Origin: an uncultured Streptococcus sp.
GTDB lineage: Bacteria; Bacillota; Bacilli; Lactobacillales; Aerococcaceae
Reading direction: 5' to 3'
DNA: 9,131 nt
NCBI GenBank assembly: GCA_916050055.1
Contig: CAJZJY010000042.1
Location: 1-9,131, forward strand
The notes below the pieces were generated by a model. The model was given only the letters and a program-made list of their open reading frames with translations. It was not told the origin of the DNA and made no database searches. Below are positions 1 through 7,132 of this stretch, one piece after another (the first letter of the stretch is position 1; each line of letters starts with the position of its first letter). The translations under genes and the position numbers were made by a program.

Positions 1-1303
1 AGAGTTTTTCATAAGCAATCTCATATTTTTGAACGTCCCCTGCTCCCATAAAGACGATTACTGCGTCTTTATAGTTTAATAATGGAGATACATTATCTAG
101 TGGTAATACTTTCGCGCCACCTTTAACCAGTTTTGCTAAGTCTTCGATAGAAACATCCCCTGCTTCTTCACGAACAGATGCAAAGATATCACATAAGTAT
201 ACGTGGTCCGCAAGTGATAACACTGCTGCAAATTCTTCTAATAGTGCAATTGTACGAGTAAATGTATGTGGTTGGAAGACCGCCACCACTTCTTTTTCTG
301 GATATTTTTGACGCGCTGCATCTAATGTGGCTTGAATTTCTGATGGGTGGTGAGCATAGTCATCGATAATTGTTACACCATTAATCACTTTTTCAGAGAA
401 GCGACGTTTTACCCCACCAAATGTACTGAATTGCTCAGCTAATTCTTTTGAATCTAATTCATTTAAGTAGTAGAATGCGATAATCGCTAATGCGTTCAAG
501 ATGTTATGATCTCCGTACGTTGGAATGTAGAAATGACCGTACAACTCACCTTTAATATAAGCATCGAAGTAGCTTCCTGCTTTTTCTTTACGGATGTTTT
601 TGGCAATCACATCATTATGTTCACCAACACCGTAATAAGTAACAGGTACGATGGCATCTAATGTACGTAATCTTTCATCATCCCCACAAGCGATGATTCC
701 TTTTTTCACTTGTTTACCAAATGCTTCAAAGGCACTTTGAACATCTTCGATATCAGTATAATAATCTGGGTGGTCAAAGTCGATATTTGTCATAATCGCA
801 TAGTCTGGACGGTAAGCCATAAAGTGACGTTTATATTCACAAGCTTCCAGTACAAAGTATTCTGAACTTTCAATGCCTTTACCAGTTCCATCACCAATAA
901 GATAACTTGTTGGCTCCATTCCACTTAATACGTGAGCTAATAATCCAGTTGTACTTGTTTTACCGTGAGAACCTGTAATCGCCACACTCTTATAATTTTT
1001 CAATAATTCACCAAGGAATTTATGGTATCGAATCACTTCTACTCCTTTTTCACGAGCAGAAACTAATTCTTCGTGACTATCTGGAAAAGCATTCCCAGCA
1101 ATCACAATTTGCCCTTCCTTAATATTGTCAGCGCTGAATGGTAATAATGTAATTCCAGCCTCTTCCAAACCTTTTTGAGTGAAGAAATATTGTTCCAAGT
1201 CTGATCCTTGAACTTTATAGCCTTCTCCATGTAATACTAAGGCTAATGCACTCATTCCTGATCCTTTTATTCCTGTAAAGTGATAAATCTTACTTTTATC
1301 CAT
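1..1303 (-). CDS. murC: UDP-N-acetylmuramate--L-alanine ligase MurC (3' end cut by window edge)
   Basis: Cytoplasmic Mur ligase that adds L-alanine to UDP-N-acetylmuramate with ATP, the first peptide-forming step of peptidoglycan precursor synthesis. The frame is open for 434 codons to the left edge with no stop. It begins [20 protein letters not shown], whose glycine-rich GIKGSGMS (residues 11-18) is the MurC N-terminal nucleotide-binding turn. The ATP-binding P-loop is GSHGKTST (111-118), and [10 protein letters not shown] (314-323) is the conserved Mur ligase C-terminal domain signature. The last readable residues, [20 protein letters not shown], are the usual MurC ending. From memory the B. 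subtilis protein is about 432 residues, so probably only a few codons and the stop are missing. The ATG at 1303 is preceded by GAGGAG at good spacing. It lies 20 bases after the preceding gene and looks like the last visible member of the ccrZ-to-murC run. Identification is secure. Confidence 0.97.
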   Translation of the reverse strand, partial: MDKSKIYHFTGIKGSGMSALALVLHGEGYKVQGSDLEQYFFTQKGLEEAGITLLPFSADNIKEGQIVIAGNAFPDSHEELVSAREKGVEVIRYHKFLGELLKNYKSVAITGSHGKTSTTGLLAHVLSGMEPTSYLIGDGTGKGIESSEYFVLEACEYKRHFMAYRPDYAIMTNIDFDHPDYYTDIEDVQSAFEAFGKQVKKGIIACGDDERLRTLDAIVPVTYYGVGEHNDVIAKNIRKEKAGSYFDAYIKGELYGHFYIPTYGDHNILNALAIIAFYYLNELDSKELAEQFSTFGGVKRRFSEKVINGVTIIDDYAHHPSEIQATLDAARQKYPEKEVVAVFQPHTFTRTIALLEEFAAVLSLADHVYLCDIFASVREEAGDVSIEDLAKLVKGGAKVLPLDNVSPLLNYKDAVIVFMGAGDVQKYEIAYEKL

Positions 1304-1323
1304 TTTTTCTCCTCGCTTTTCTA

Positions 1324-2130
1324 CTACTGTTTTTTTGGATGAACATATGGTAACTGACGGTCTTGTTGCTCTTGTTCCATAATCATCGATAACGATTTTT
1401 TCATCGCGCGTCTTTGTTTGCCCGTAAGTGGTTTTTCCGGCGCTTTTCGTCTTTCAACTTTTGTCTCCGGCAACCCTTCTAACAAGGATTCTTGCACGAC
1501 TTCAACATCTGATTCTTGTTTGCGTTTAAAGGCTGGAACATAGCCTTTTGTTGCGAAAACTTGGCTTTGTACTGGTTTCTCATAAGAGGTGCCATTGTAC
1601 TCCTTCAAACGTTTTTCGATCGTATCTTCTTGTTCCTCAACCGATACCAATAAAGCTTCTTCTTTTTCGAATAAAATCAAGTCCGTACTATTTGGCAATA
1701 ACTCATTTTCTAATTCGCGATAAGAAACTTTTGGTGTCTCTTCTTGTTCTAAACCTCTAGTACTTGAAGGTACCGTACTTGGTTTAAAAGGTTTTCGTTG
1801 ATTCGTATTCAAATAAGAAGTCCAATCTACACGCGGTTTATATTTTTGATGACCCTCCGTCGCTTTTTCCTTAAATGAACGGAATTGCGCGGGTAATTGA
1901 TGCTCCTCTTTTTCAATCGGTTGTAAGAGTGCTGCATCAGGTTGCTCATCAAAAGGTAAGGATTCTTGTGGAGTCTCATCTTTTCTTGTGGCATCAACTC
2001 GCGTCATTTCTTCAACGACTTGATCTTCAAAACTTTGACCTTGCTTCAAGTAATTCGGAAAAGTAGTCTTTTCACGTCTTGATTGCAAAGAAGCGAATGA
2101 ATCGATTTTCTCGTTAAATGGTTCATTCAT
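1324..2130 (-). CDS. Hypothetical acidic, probably disordered protein in the SftA/FtsK slot
   Basis: I do not recognise this 268-residue protein. It is very hydrophilic and rich in Glu, Gln and Lys, with no signal peptide, no membrane segment and no Walker motif, so it looks largely disordered. The C-terminus is basic ([12 protein letters not shown] at 235-246, ending in HPKKQ). Short aromatic/proline patches recur: [10 protein letters not shown] (22-31), [12 protein letters not shown] (112-123), [13 protein letters not shown] (192-204). The ATG at 2130 follows AAAGGAGG by about 10 bases and ytpR by 16 bases; murC follows 20 bases after the stop. Bacillus and Listeria have the FtsK/SpoIIIE-like translocase SftA between ytpR and murC. 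This protein could be a leftover or stand-alone version of SftA's disordered N-terminal linker, or an unrelated insertion. The good ribosome binding site and intact frame argue that it is expressed. No function is assigned. Confidence 0.85.
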   Translation of the reverse strand: MNEPFNEKIDSFASLQSRREKTTFPNYLKQGQSFEDQVVEEMTRVDATRKDETPQESLPFDEQPDAALLQPIEKEEHQLPAQFRSFKEKATEGHQKYKPRVDWTSYLNTNQRKPFKPSTVPSSTRGLEQEETPKVSYRELENELLPNSTDLILFEKEEALLVSVEEQEDTIEKRLKEYNGTSYEKPVQSQVFATKGYVPAFKRKQESDVEVVQESLLEGLPETKVERRKAPEKPLTGKQRRAMKKSLSMIMEQEQQDRQLPYVHPKKQ

Positions 2131-2146
2131 GACTCCCTATCCTCCT

Positions 2147-2773
2147 TTATTGTAAGTTTAATGATTTAAATGGCGTTCCAACAGGAGTCGCATCATCTAA
2201 CACTAAGATTCCTTTTTTCGCTGGTGCGTTTTCTAACCCTAATTCACGTGCTGAGCAAAGCATTCCATGACTTGCAACACCGCGTAATTCACCTGCCCAA
2301 ATAATAGCGCCACTTGGCATTACGGTACCAGGTTTTGCAACGACCACTTTTTGGCCTGCTTTTACATTTGGTGCACCGCAGACGATTTGTAACATTTCAG
2401 AGTCACTTACTCGTGTCATTGTCACATGTAAGTGGTCAGAATCTTCATGATCCACACAACTTTCAACATATCCAACAACGAGTGCATCTTCCGGTGTTAA
2501 ATCTAAAGAAGAAACATCAAATCCAGCTTTTTCAATTAAACCTTTCACAACTTCTTGTTGCTCGGGAGTTAAGATTTGTTGTCCATCTTCTTCAAACGAA
2601 ATCACTTCAGAAATCTTTTCAATATTATATCCTAGAACTTCTTTTGACTCACGAACAAAGACTTGAGTCACATTCCCTTTTTTCTCATAGTCAACGTCGT
2701 AACGATTTGCAGTTCCGCTTGTTAATAATAACGTATCGCCGATTCCCTTTTTGTTATAAAAACTTAACCACAT
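2147..2773 (-). CDS. ytpR: YtpR-like tRNA-binding (EMAP/OB-fold) protein
   Basis: Stand-alone protein of 208 residues related to the N-terminal tRNA-binding part of the phenylalanyl-tRNA synthetase beta chain (PheT). Residues 1-90 match the N-terminal extension typical of YtpR (DUF4479-like), beginning MWLSFYNKKGIGD. Residues ~95-205 form the OB-fold tRNA-binding domain, with LQIVCGAPNVKAGQKVVVA (128-146) and GVASHGMLCSARELGL (165-180) as the most recognisable strands. It lacks the catalytic PheT modules, so it is not a broken synthetase gene. The presumed role is tRNA or structured-RNA binding in the cytoplasm; no precise function is established to my knowledge. The ATG at 2773 has AGAGG upstream. 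It lies 19 bases after pepA and 16 before the next gene, consistent with one operon. The position next to murC is as in Bacillus and Listeria. Confidence 0.92.
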   Translation of the reverse strand: MWLSFYNKKGIGDTLLLTSGTANRYDVDYEKKGNVTQVFVRESKEVLGYNIEKISEVISFEEDGQQILTPEQQEVVKGLIEKAGFDVSSLDLTPEDALVVGYVESCVDHEDSDHLHVTMTRVSDSEMLQIVCGAPNVKAGQKVVVAKPGTVMPSGAIIWAGELRGVASHGMLCSARELGLENAPAKKGILVLDDATPVGTPFKSLNLQ

Positions 2774-2792
2774 ATATTGTACCTCTTTATTC

Positions 2793-3878
2793 TTAATTTG
2801 TTCTTCCGTCTAAAATAGTGTTCACTGTGCTACGATCTAACGCGCGGATTGTTTGGATAACCATTTCACGTGCTGCTTCGTAGTCTTTAATTGAGAACAT
2901 TGTTTGGTGTGTATGAATATAACGAGCACATACCCCAATCACTGCACTAGGAACTCCTTGATTCATTAAATGTGCTTTACCAGCATCTGTTCCACCTTGA
3001 GAAACAAAGTATTGGAACGGAATGTTATGTGTTAATGCAGTATCTTCTAAGAATTCTTTCATACGAGGAAGAGTCACCATACCTGGGTCTAAAATACGTA
3101 ATAAAAATCCTTGGTCTAAGTGTCCAAACGTTTCTTTTGAACCATTAATATCATCTGCTGCTGAGCAGTCTACAGCGAAGAATAAATCAGGATTGAACTT
3201 CGTCACACTTGGACCTGTTCCACGTAATCCGACTTCCTCTTGCACGTTGGCTCCAGCGATTAATGTGTTTGGTAATTCCTCATCTTTAACGGCTTTTAAC
3301 GCTTCAAGAACGACTGTACATCCATAACGGTTATCCCAAGATTTAGAAATCATGCGTTTCTTATTGGCAGTCCAAATAGTTTCTACATCCGGAACGATTG
3401 TATCGCCAGGACGGCATCCATATTCAAGCGCTTCTTCGCGCGAAGTAAATCCAGCATCGAATAAAATGTCTGTTACTTTCACAGCTGATTGTTGACCACC
3501 AGCTGCGCGTAAAAGATGTGGTGGGATTGAAGAAGAAATAATTGGATAGTCTCCATTACGAGTTAATAAAGTAAAACGTTGCGCTGAAACTACATATGGG
3601 TTCCATCCACCTAAAGGACTTACTTTAAACATTCCGTTTGGAGTGATATTTGTTACCATGAAACCAACTTCGTCCATGTGTGCCGCAATCATAATGCGTG
3701 GTGCATCTTCTTGTTTGCTATCACGAACCCCAAAAATACCGCCAAGACCATCTTGTTCAATGCGGTCTACTAAAGGTGTTAATTCACTTCTCATAAAGTC
3801 GCGAATACGACCTTCGTGTCCACTAGTTCCTTTCATTTGTGTTAACGTTTTGATTAATTGTTCTGTTTTGGCTTCCAT
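2793..3878 (-). CDS. pepA: M42-family glutamyl aminopeptidase PepA
   Basis: Cytoplasmic di-metal aminopeptidase of 361 residues, peptidase family M42 (PepA/FrvX/YtoP type), releasing N-terminal residues, often acidic ones, from peptides. These enzymes usually assemble into large tetrahedral complexes. The motifs are in order: IAAHMDEVGF (64-73) supplies the first metal ligand His67 and Asp69; KSWDNRYG (179-186) supplies bridging Asp182; NVQEEVGLRG (211-220) supplies the catalytic/metal Glu214-Glu215 pair; FAVDCS (234-239) supplies Asp237; and RYIHTHQTM (319-327) supplies the last His ligand. All key residues appear intact and the length is normal for the family. The glutamyl specificity follows the usual name for lactic-acid-bacterial members and is not proven here. 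The ATG at 3878 follows AGAGGA. A 76-base gap with a strong hairpin separates it from the ytzB-like gene, and I see no convincing promoter in the gap, so it is probably reached by read-through. Confidence 0.95.
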   Translation of the reverse strand: MEAKTEQLIKTLTQMKGTSGHEGRIRDFMRSELTPLVDRIEQDGLGGIFGVRDSKQEDAPRIMIAAHMDEVGFMVTNITPNGMFKVSPLGGWNPYVVSAQRFTLLTRNGDYPIISSSIPPHLLRAAGGQQSAVKVTDILFDAGFTSREEALEYGCRPGDTIVPDVETIWTANKKRMISKSWDNRYGCTVVLEALKAVKDEELPNTLIAGANVQEEVGLRGTGPSVTKFNPDLFFAVDCSAADDINGSKETFGHLDQGFLLRILDPGMVTLPRMKEFLEDTALTHNIPFQYFVSQGGTDAGKAHLMNQGVPSAVIGVCARYIHTHQTMFSIKDYEAAREMVIQTIRALDRSTVNTILDGRTN

Positions 3879-3925
3879 TGTATCCTCTTCTTTCCTAGCA
3901 CTTAAAATATCTTATAAACGCGCCA

Positions 3926-3948
3926 AAAGCTGGAGGGACTCCAGCTTT
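3926..3948 (-). terminator. Strong hairpin after ytzB, possible partial terminator
   Basis: A perfect 10-bp stem (AAAGCTGGAG / CTCCAGCTTT) with a 3-base loop sits 7 bases beyond the stop codon of the ytzB-like gene. In the direction of transcription the T run after it is only four bases, then GGCGCG, so termination is likely to be incomplete. On the opposite strand the tail is TTTCTTTG, also weak. It could reduce transcription into pepA or protect the 3' end of the upstream message. Confidence 0.6.
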
Positions 3949-3954
3949 CTTTGA

Positions 3955-4281
3955 TTATCCAATTTTGTATAAATCAATAACGGCTCCTGTTTTTGCATCT
4001 GCATAAAATTCGTATTGGACTAGTTCATTATCTTCTTTACGAGTAACCCCGCCATAATAAACTTCCCCATAAAATTCTGGGCTATCCACGAATACAGGTT
4101 CCATCTCAATCCAAGAGCCTTCGATAGTACCTACTACTTGAAATAATTTACGTACATTTTGAACAATAACATCTCCATTGACGTTTTTGCGTTCAAACCA
4201 TTTTGAAGTGACCCATGCTCCAATAACAGCACCTGCTGCTAGTAGGAAACTTGCACCTTTGAAACTATTTTTTGATTCCAT
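3955..4281 (-). CDS. ytzB: YtzB-like small membrane-anchored protein with PepSY-like domain
   Basis: Small protein of 108 residues. Residues 9-26 (GASFLLAAGAVIGAWVTS) form one hydrophobic segment after a short basic start, so it is an uncleaved membrane anchor or signal. The remainder is predicted outside the membrane. Residues ~36-106 resemble a PepSY-type fold: a helix (VIVQNVRKLFQ) followed by strands ending in YEFYADAKTGAVIDLYKIG, the typical 'tyrosine-aspartate-x-x-TG-x-V/I' ending. Bacillus YtzB belongs to this group of predicted small secreted proteins and lies in the same neighbourhood. PepSY domains are often associated with inhibition or handling of peptidases, which is suggestive beside pepA, although PepA is cytoplasmic. 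The ATG at 4281 follows AAAGGAG by about 9 bases. Family placement is moderately sure; the function is unknown. Confidence 0.82.
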   Translation of the reverse strand: MESKNSFKGASFLLAAGAVIGAWVTSKWFERKNVNGDVIVQNVRKLFQVVGTIEGSWIEMEPVFVDSPEFYGEVYYGGVTRKEDNELVQYEFYADAKTGAVIDLYKIG

Positions 4282-4303
4282 ATGAATCAGGCTCCTTTAT
4301 TTG

Positions 4304-4972
4304 TTATTCAGGTTGTTTAAAAGCTTTTCTATCTTGTGGGAAAATCACTTCCACACGATAAATCGGATGACCTTTTGCTGAGAATTTCTCCTCGTATTCT
4401 GTCATCACATTTCCTGGAAATTCCACTTGATGTAAGTCTAACCAAACTTGTTTTAACACAAGTCCAAATTGTGAGAATGAAGCAAGGCTGTATTCAAACA
4501 ATCCACGGTTATCTGTCTTGAAGTGTAATTCCCCAAATGGTGGTAGTACTTTTTCGTATCCAACTAAGAAACTTTCATGAGTCAAGCGACGTTTCGCATG
4601 ACGTTTCTTTGGCCATGGATCTGAGAAGTTCAAGTAAATTTGGTCTACTTCACCATCTTCGAAGTAGTCTGTTACTTGTCCACCGTTCACATGCAATAAT
4701 TGTAAGTTTGGAACATCTGCTGCAAGAGCTTTTTCAAGCGCGACCACTAGGACACTTTCTTGAATTTCAATTCCAATATAGTTAATGTTTGGGTTTTGTC
4801 GAGCCATACCGCTCACGAATTGGCCTTTCCCAGAACCAATCTCGATATGGATTGGATTGTTATTGCCAAAACGCTCATGCCATCTTCCCTTCCATTGTGC
4901 TGGATCTTGGATGACCATTTCTGGGTGAGAGGCTAAAGCATCTTTTGCCCAAGGTTTATTTCTTAATCTCAA
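4304..4972 (-). CDS. trmB: tRNA (guanine-N7-)-methyltransferase TrmB, TTG start
   Basis: Cytoplasmic SAM-dependent enzyme making m7G at position 46 in the variable loop of tRNAs; 222 residues, normal for TrmB. The SAM-binding loop is [10 protein letters not shown] (44-53), with acidic GIEIQES (67-73) as the ribose-binding strand. [15 protein letters not shown] (115-129) is the TrmB signature with catalytic Asp118, FKTDN (151-155) and TEYEEKF (191-197) are the other family motifs, and all are intact. The start is TTG at 4972, not ATG: it gives the canonical N-terminus MRLRNKPWA, and AGGAG lies 7 bases upstream. The stop of ccrZ is 14 bases before it. The ccrZ-trmB pair is conserved in both streptococci and Bacillus (ytmP-ytmQ). 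Confidence 0.97.
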   Translation of the reverse strand: MRLRNKPWAKDALASHPEMVIQDPAQWKGRWHERFGNNNPIHIEIGSGKGQFVSGMARQNPNINYIGIEIQESVLVVALEKALAADVPNLQLLHVNGGQVTDYFEDGEVDQIYLNFSDPWPKKRHAKRRLTHESFLVGYEKVLPPFGELHFKTDNRGLFEYSLASFSQFGLVLKQVWLDLHQVEFPGNVMTEYEEKFSAKGHPIYRVEVIFPQDRKAFKQPE

Positions 4973-4986
4973 AGTCTAACTCCTGT

Positions 4987-5790
4987 CTATTCTTCTGTTG
5001 GTTTTCCGATACGATTATTATAAATCGATTTCACCAAAAGAATTTTCTCGTTCATTTCAAGGTAACGTCCCTCGAAGTGCGTTTTCTTAATATAATTCAA
5101 GCAATTCATGAGAGCATACCATTCAATTCGTTGATAAATATTTGTAGACAGTTGTAAGCCATACATATCAAGCCATTCACCCCATTGATGAACAGGAATG
5201 TATTGCGTCAAGATCATTGTCAAATCAGAAACCGGATCGGCAAGGCGAACCATTTCCCAATCGACAAGGTAGAGCTTTTCGTCTTCAGATAACATAAAGT
5301 TACGACGATCAAGGTCCCCGTGACAAACCGTTTTTCCAACTTCGCTAACAAGCGGAATTGTTTCAATTAAGTAATTTAATACTTCGTTTAAGAAACGATG
5401 GGTTTGTAATCCTGACTGTAAATTATTTAAATATTCATCGATGAATTTTTGAGTGCTATACTCTTCACCTTGAATTTGTTGTAACATTTGTAAAAGATTT
5501 GGGGATTGGTGAATCTGTTTTAACAGCTCAATGACTTCGACGGACCCCATTTCTTCCTTAGTGAGGGATCTTCCAGACAACCATTCTTGAGCTGTAATGA
5601 CATCACCATTACCCGCACGTTTGGTCCATATTAACTTAGGAGTGATACCTTCACCCGATAGCACCGCTAAAAACGGTGAAGCATTTCTCTTTAGAAATAC
5701 ACGTTCATGGTCTTTTACTCCCATGTACGCTTGACCGGTGTCCCCACCAATTGGATGGAGATCCCATCCTGAGTCCATGTTATATTCCAT
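4987..5790 (-). CDS. ccrZ: CcrZ/YtmP, kinase-fold cell-cycle regulator
   Basis: Protein of 267 residues with the aminoglycoside phosphotransferase/choline kinase fold. In pneumococcus its homologue CcrZ is brought to midcell by FtsZ and couples division to DnaA-driven initiation of replication; B. subtilis YtmP is the counterpart. That role is transferred from those homologues. The N-terminal lobe (residues ~10-75) carries GGDTGQAYMG (15-24) in the nucleotide-loop region and VFLKRN (31-36) with a candidate ATP-binding Lys34. The C-terminal lobe carries the Brenner motif VCHGDLDRRNFML (155-167), with His157, Asp159 and Asn164, and LYLVDWEM (173-180) with metal-binding Asp177. As I recall, His157, Asn164 and Asp177 are the positions mutated in pneumococcal CcrZ work, so the catalytic site looks functional. 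The ATG at 5790 follows AGGG by 9 bases; an in-frame ATG at codon 5 is an alternative. A clear promoter lies upstream and trmB is 14 bases downstream. Confidence 0.92.
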   Translation of the reverse strand: MEYNMDSGWDLHPIGGDTGQAYMGVKDHERVFLKRNASPFLAVLSGEGITPKLIWTKRAGNGDVITAQEWLSGRSLTKEEMGSVEVIELLKQIHQSPNLLQMLQQIQGEEYSTQKFIDEYLNNLQSGLQTHRFLNEVLNYLIETIPLVSEVGKTVCHGDLDRRNFMLSEDEKLYLVDWEMVRLADPVSDLTMILTQYIPVHQWGEWLDMYGLQLSTNIYQRIEWYALMNCLNYIKKTHFEGRYLEMNEKILLVKSIYNNRIGKPTEE

Positions 5791-5842
5791 CTATTCCATC
5801 CCTAACGACAAATTCTGTTTCCTTCAATAAATCTATTCTTTT

Positions 5843-5871
5843 ATTTTATGTTTTTATAGCATTTGAGTCAA
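5843..5871 (-). promoter_or_regulatory. Sigma-A type promoter for the ccrZ-trmB-...-murC run
   Basis: On the minus strand TTGACT (5871-5866) is separated by exactly 17 bases from TAAAAT (5848-5843); both hexamers match the consensus at five of six positions. The predicted start is about 5836, giving a leader of roughly 45 bases before the ccrZ ATG. The -35 overlaps the distal arm of an inverted repeat (5870-5901). Confidence 0.75.
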
Positions 5872-5901
5872 GTTTGTGCGCTACTTTTAGCCTACAAACT
5901 T
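5870..5901 (-). repeat. Inverted repeat overlapping ecsB stop and ccrZ -35
   Basis: Outer arms AAGTTTGT (5870-5877) and ACAAACTT (5894-5901) enclose a second pair GCTA / TAGC (5880-5883 and 5888-5891) around a 4-base loop, with two bases between the arms on each side. It includes the ecsB stop codon. No T run follows on the minus strand, so it is not a standard intrinsic terminator for ecsB; on the plus strand it is followed by AAATTTTT. It may be an mRNA 3'-end structure or an operator, since it touches the -35 of the ccrZ promoter. Confidence 0.6.
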
Positions 5902-7132
5902 AAATTTTTCTTCTCTTCTTAATAAATCGAAAACGTAAATAAAATTGCGTAAAGAATACTCCAAAAATCGGATAGAAAACAATTCCTACTAAACCAATTA
6001 ATTCACGCATGCCAATTGCAGAAGAAATACCAAGTACGACACCGGATGCGACCATCGTCATCATGAGAACCGATAAATCATCCTTTAGTCGAGTATTACT
6101 TTCCACTAAAGAAGCAAAATGACTATTTTGCGTATTCGCGCTTTGAATCACTCCTACAAGTTGGAATCCTAAAAGCATCATCAGTAACGCGTTTACGATA
6201 AAGTTCCAATAATACGGCTGTGAGAATAACGCCACTACAAAGCTCACGACTGCCAGTTGCAATAATAAACTCATATATTGACTTGTTCGAATGACCGTAC
6301 GACTTACTAGATAGCGATGACCACTAGGTTGATTTCCAACAAGAATCTTCAATACGCCATCGAGATAAGTGCGACGATGTGCGTGAGGCTTATGCAACAT
6401 TGGTACATCGACAAATAAGGCAAACAAACGATAAATACGTTGTTGTCTTTCTAATTCCATTTCAATCATTTTATCAAATTGGTACACAAATGCTGCTTTT
6501 CCATAATATTGTTCGACAAAGATACTTAGAAGTACTGGAATAACTAATAATACAATTGACCAACCTTCAGAAATCCATAAAAACATTCCAAAGAAGTTCA
6601 CTACTGCAATCATGTAAATACCAAGTTTTTCCATCCATGTAAAATGAAGTACTCCACGGTAAGCGTATTTCGTACAACGGAATAACAAGTCTTTAAAGAA
6701 CACTTGTAATAGAAATAATTTAACGAACATACTCAAATTCGTTCCAAAGGCTTGTGCCACAATTGGAAAAATGATTCCTGTCGAAGCCAACATCACAAGT
6801 ATCGGAAGCATCCAACTTCGACGAATGGCTTTTTGTAAATACGCCTTAAAGTCTTGTCCTACTACCGATAAAAAGATTCCATCAGCTGGTTCGAGTAACG
6901 TTGCTACCCCACCAAAGAATGGAACACTCGCTAGTAAAGCCCCAAGCAATCCTAACAATGGTAATTCCAACACACGAATCGATTGAATCCAACTCGAATA
7001 TTGCACCATGATAAAGCCAAATAAGAAAAATAAAGCAATCAAGAAATGGTCATTCAGTACATAACGCATATACTTCATGCTTTTCTTTTGATATTTTCTT
7101 ACTCGAGTCTCAAAAAGCTCTGCACTATTCAT
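5900..7132 (-). CDS. ecsB: ABC transporter membrane subunit EcsB
   Basis: Integral membrane partner of the EcsA ATPase. In B. subtilis EcsAB affects protein secretion and regulated intramembrane proteolysis by RasP; later work points to export of peptides or lipid-linked fragments. The substrate here is unknown. With the chosen start it has 410 residues, the usual EcsB length. About ten hydrophobic segments are visible, roughly at 29-47, 55-73, 108-128, 136-150, 169-187, 190-206, 288-305, 309-328, 355-372 and 375-396. A large hydrophilic loop (about 210-285) is predicted to face the cytoplasm and EcsA, and the protein ends in a very basic tail (RFIKKRRKI). Two in-frame ATGs exist. The one at 7138 has GGGG only 3 bases away, while the one at 7132 has it 9 bases away, so I prefer 7132. 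Either way it overlaps the end of ecsA (8 or 14 bases), indicating translational coupling. Confidence 0.93.
   Translation of the reverse strand: MNSAELFETRVRKYQKKSMKYMRYVLNDHFLIALFFLFGFIMVQYSSWIQSIRVLELPLLGLLGALLASVPFFGGVATLLEPADGIFLSVVGQDFKAYLQKAIRRSWMLPILVMLASTGIIFPIVAQAFGTNLSMFVKLFLLQVFFKDLLFRCTKYAYRGVLHFTWMEKLGIYMIAVVNFFGMFLWISEGWSIVLLVIPVLLSIFVEQYYGKAAFVYQFDKMIEMELERQQRIYRLFALFVDVPMLHKPHAHRRTYLDGVLKILVGNQPSGHRYLVSRTVIRTSQYMSLLLQLAVVSFVVALFSQPYYWNFIVNALLMMLLGFQLVGVIQSANTQNSHFASLVESNTRLKDDLSVLMMTMVASGVVLGISSAIGMRELIGLVGIVFYPIFGVFFTQFYLRFRFIKKRRKI

Noticed and set aside
2147..2773. YtpR as a truncated pheT pseudogene
   Set aside because: It has its own complete N-terminal domain, normal YtpR length and conserved neighbours; stand-alone YtpR is a known family.
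2314..2796. 160-residue plus-strand open frame opposite ytpR
   Set aside because: It is an antisense shadow of a well-supported conserved gene, with low-complexity Leu/His/Gln-rich translation and no ribosome binding site.
3879..3925. Promoter upstream of pepA (TATAAG at the start of the gap)
   Set aside because: No acceptable -35 lies 16-18 bases upstream; the AT-rich look alone is not enough.
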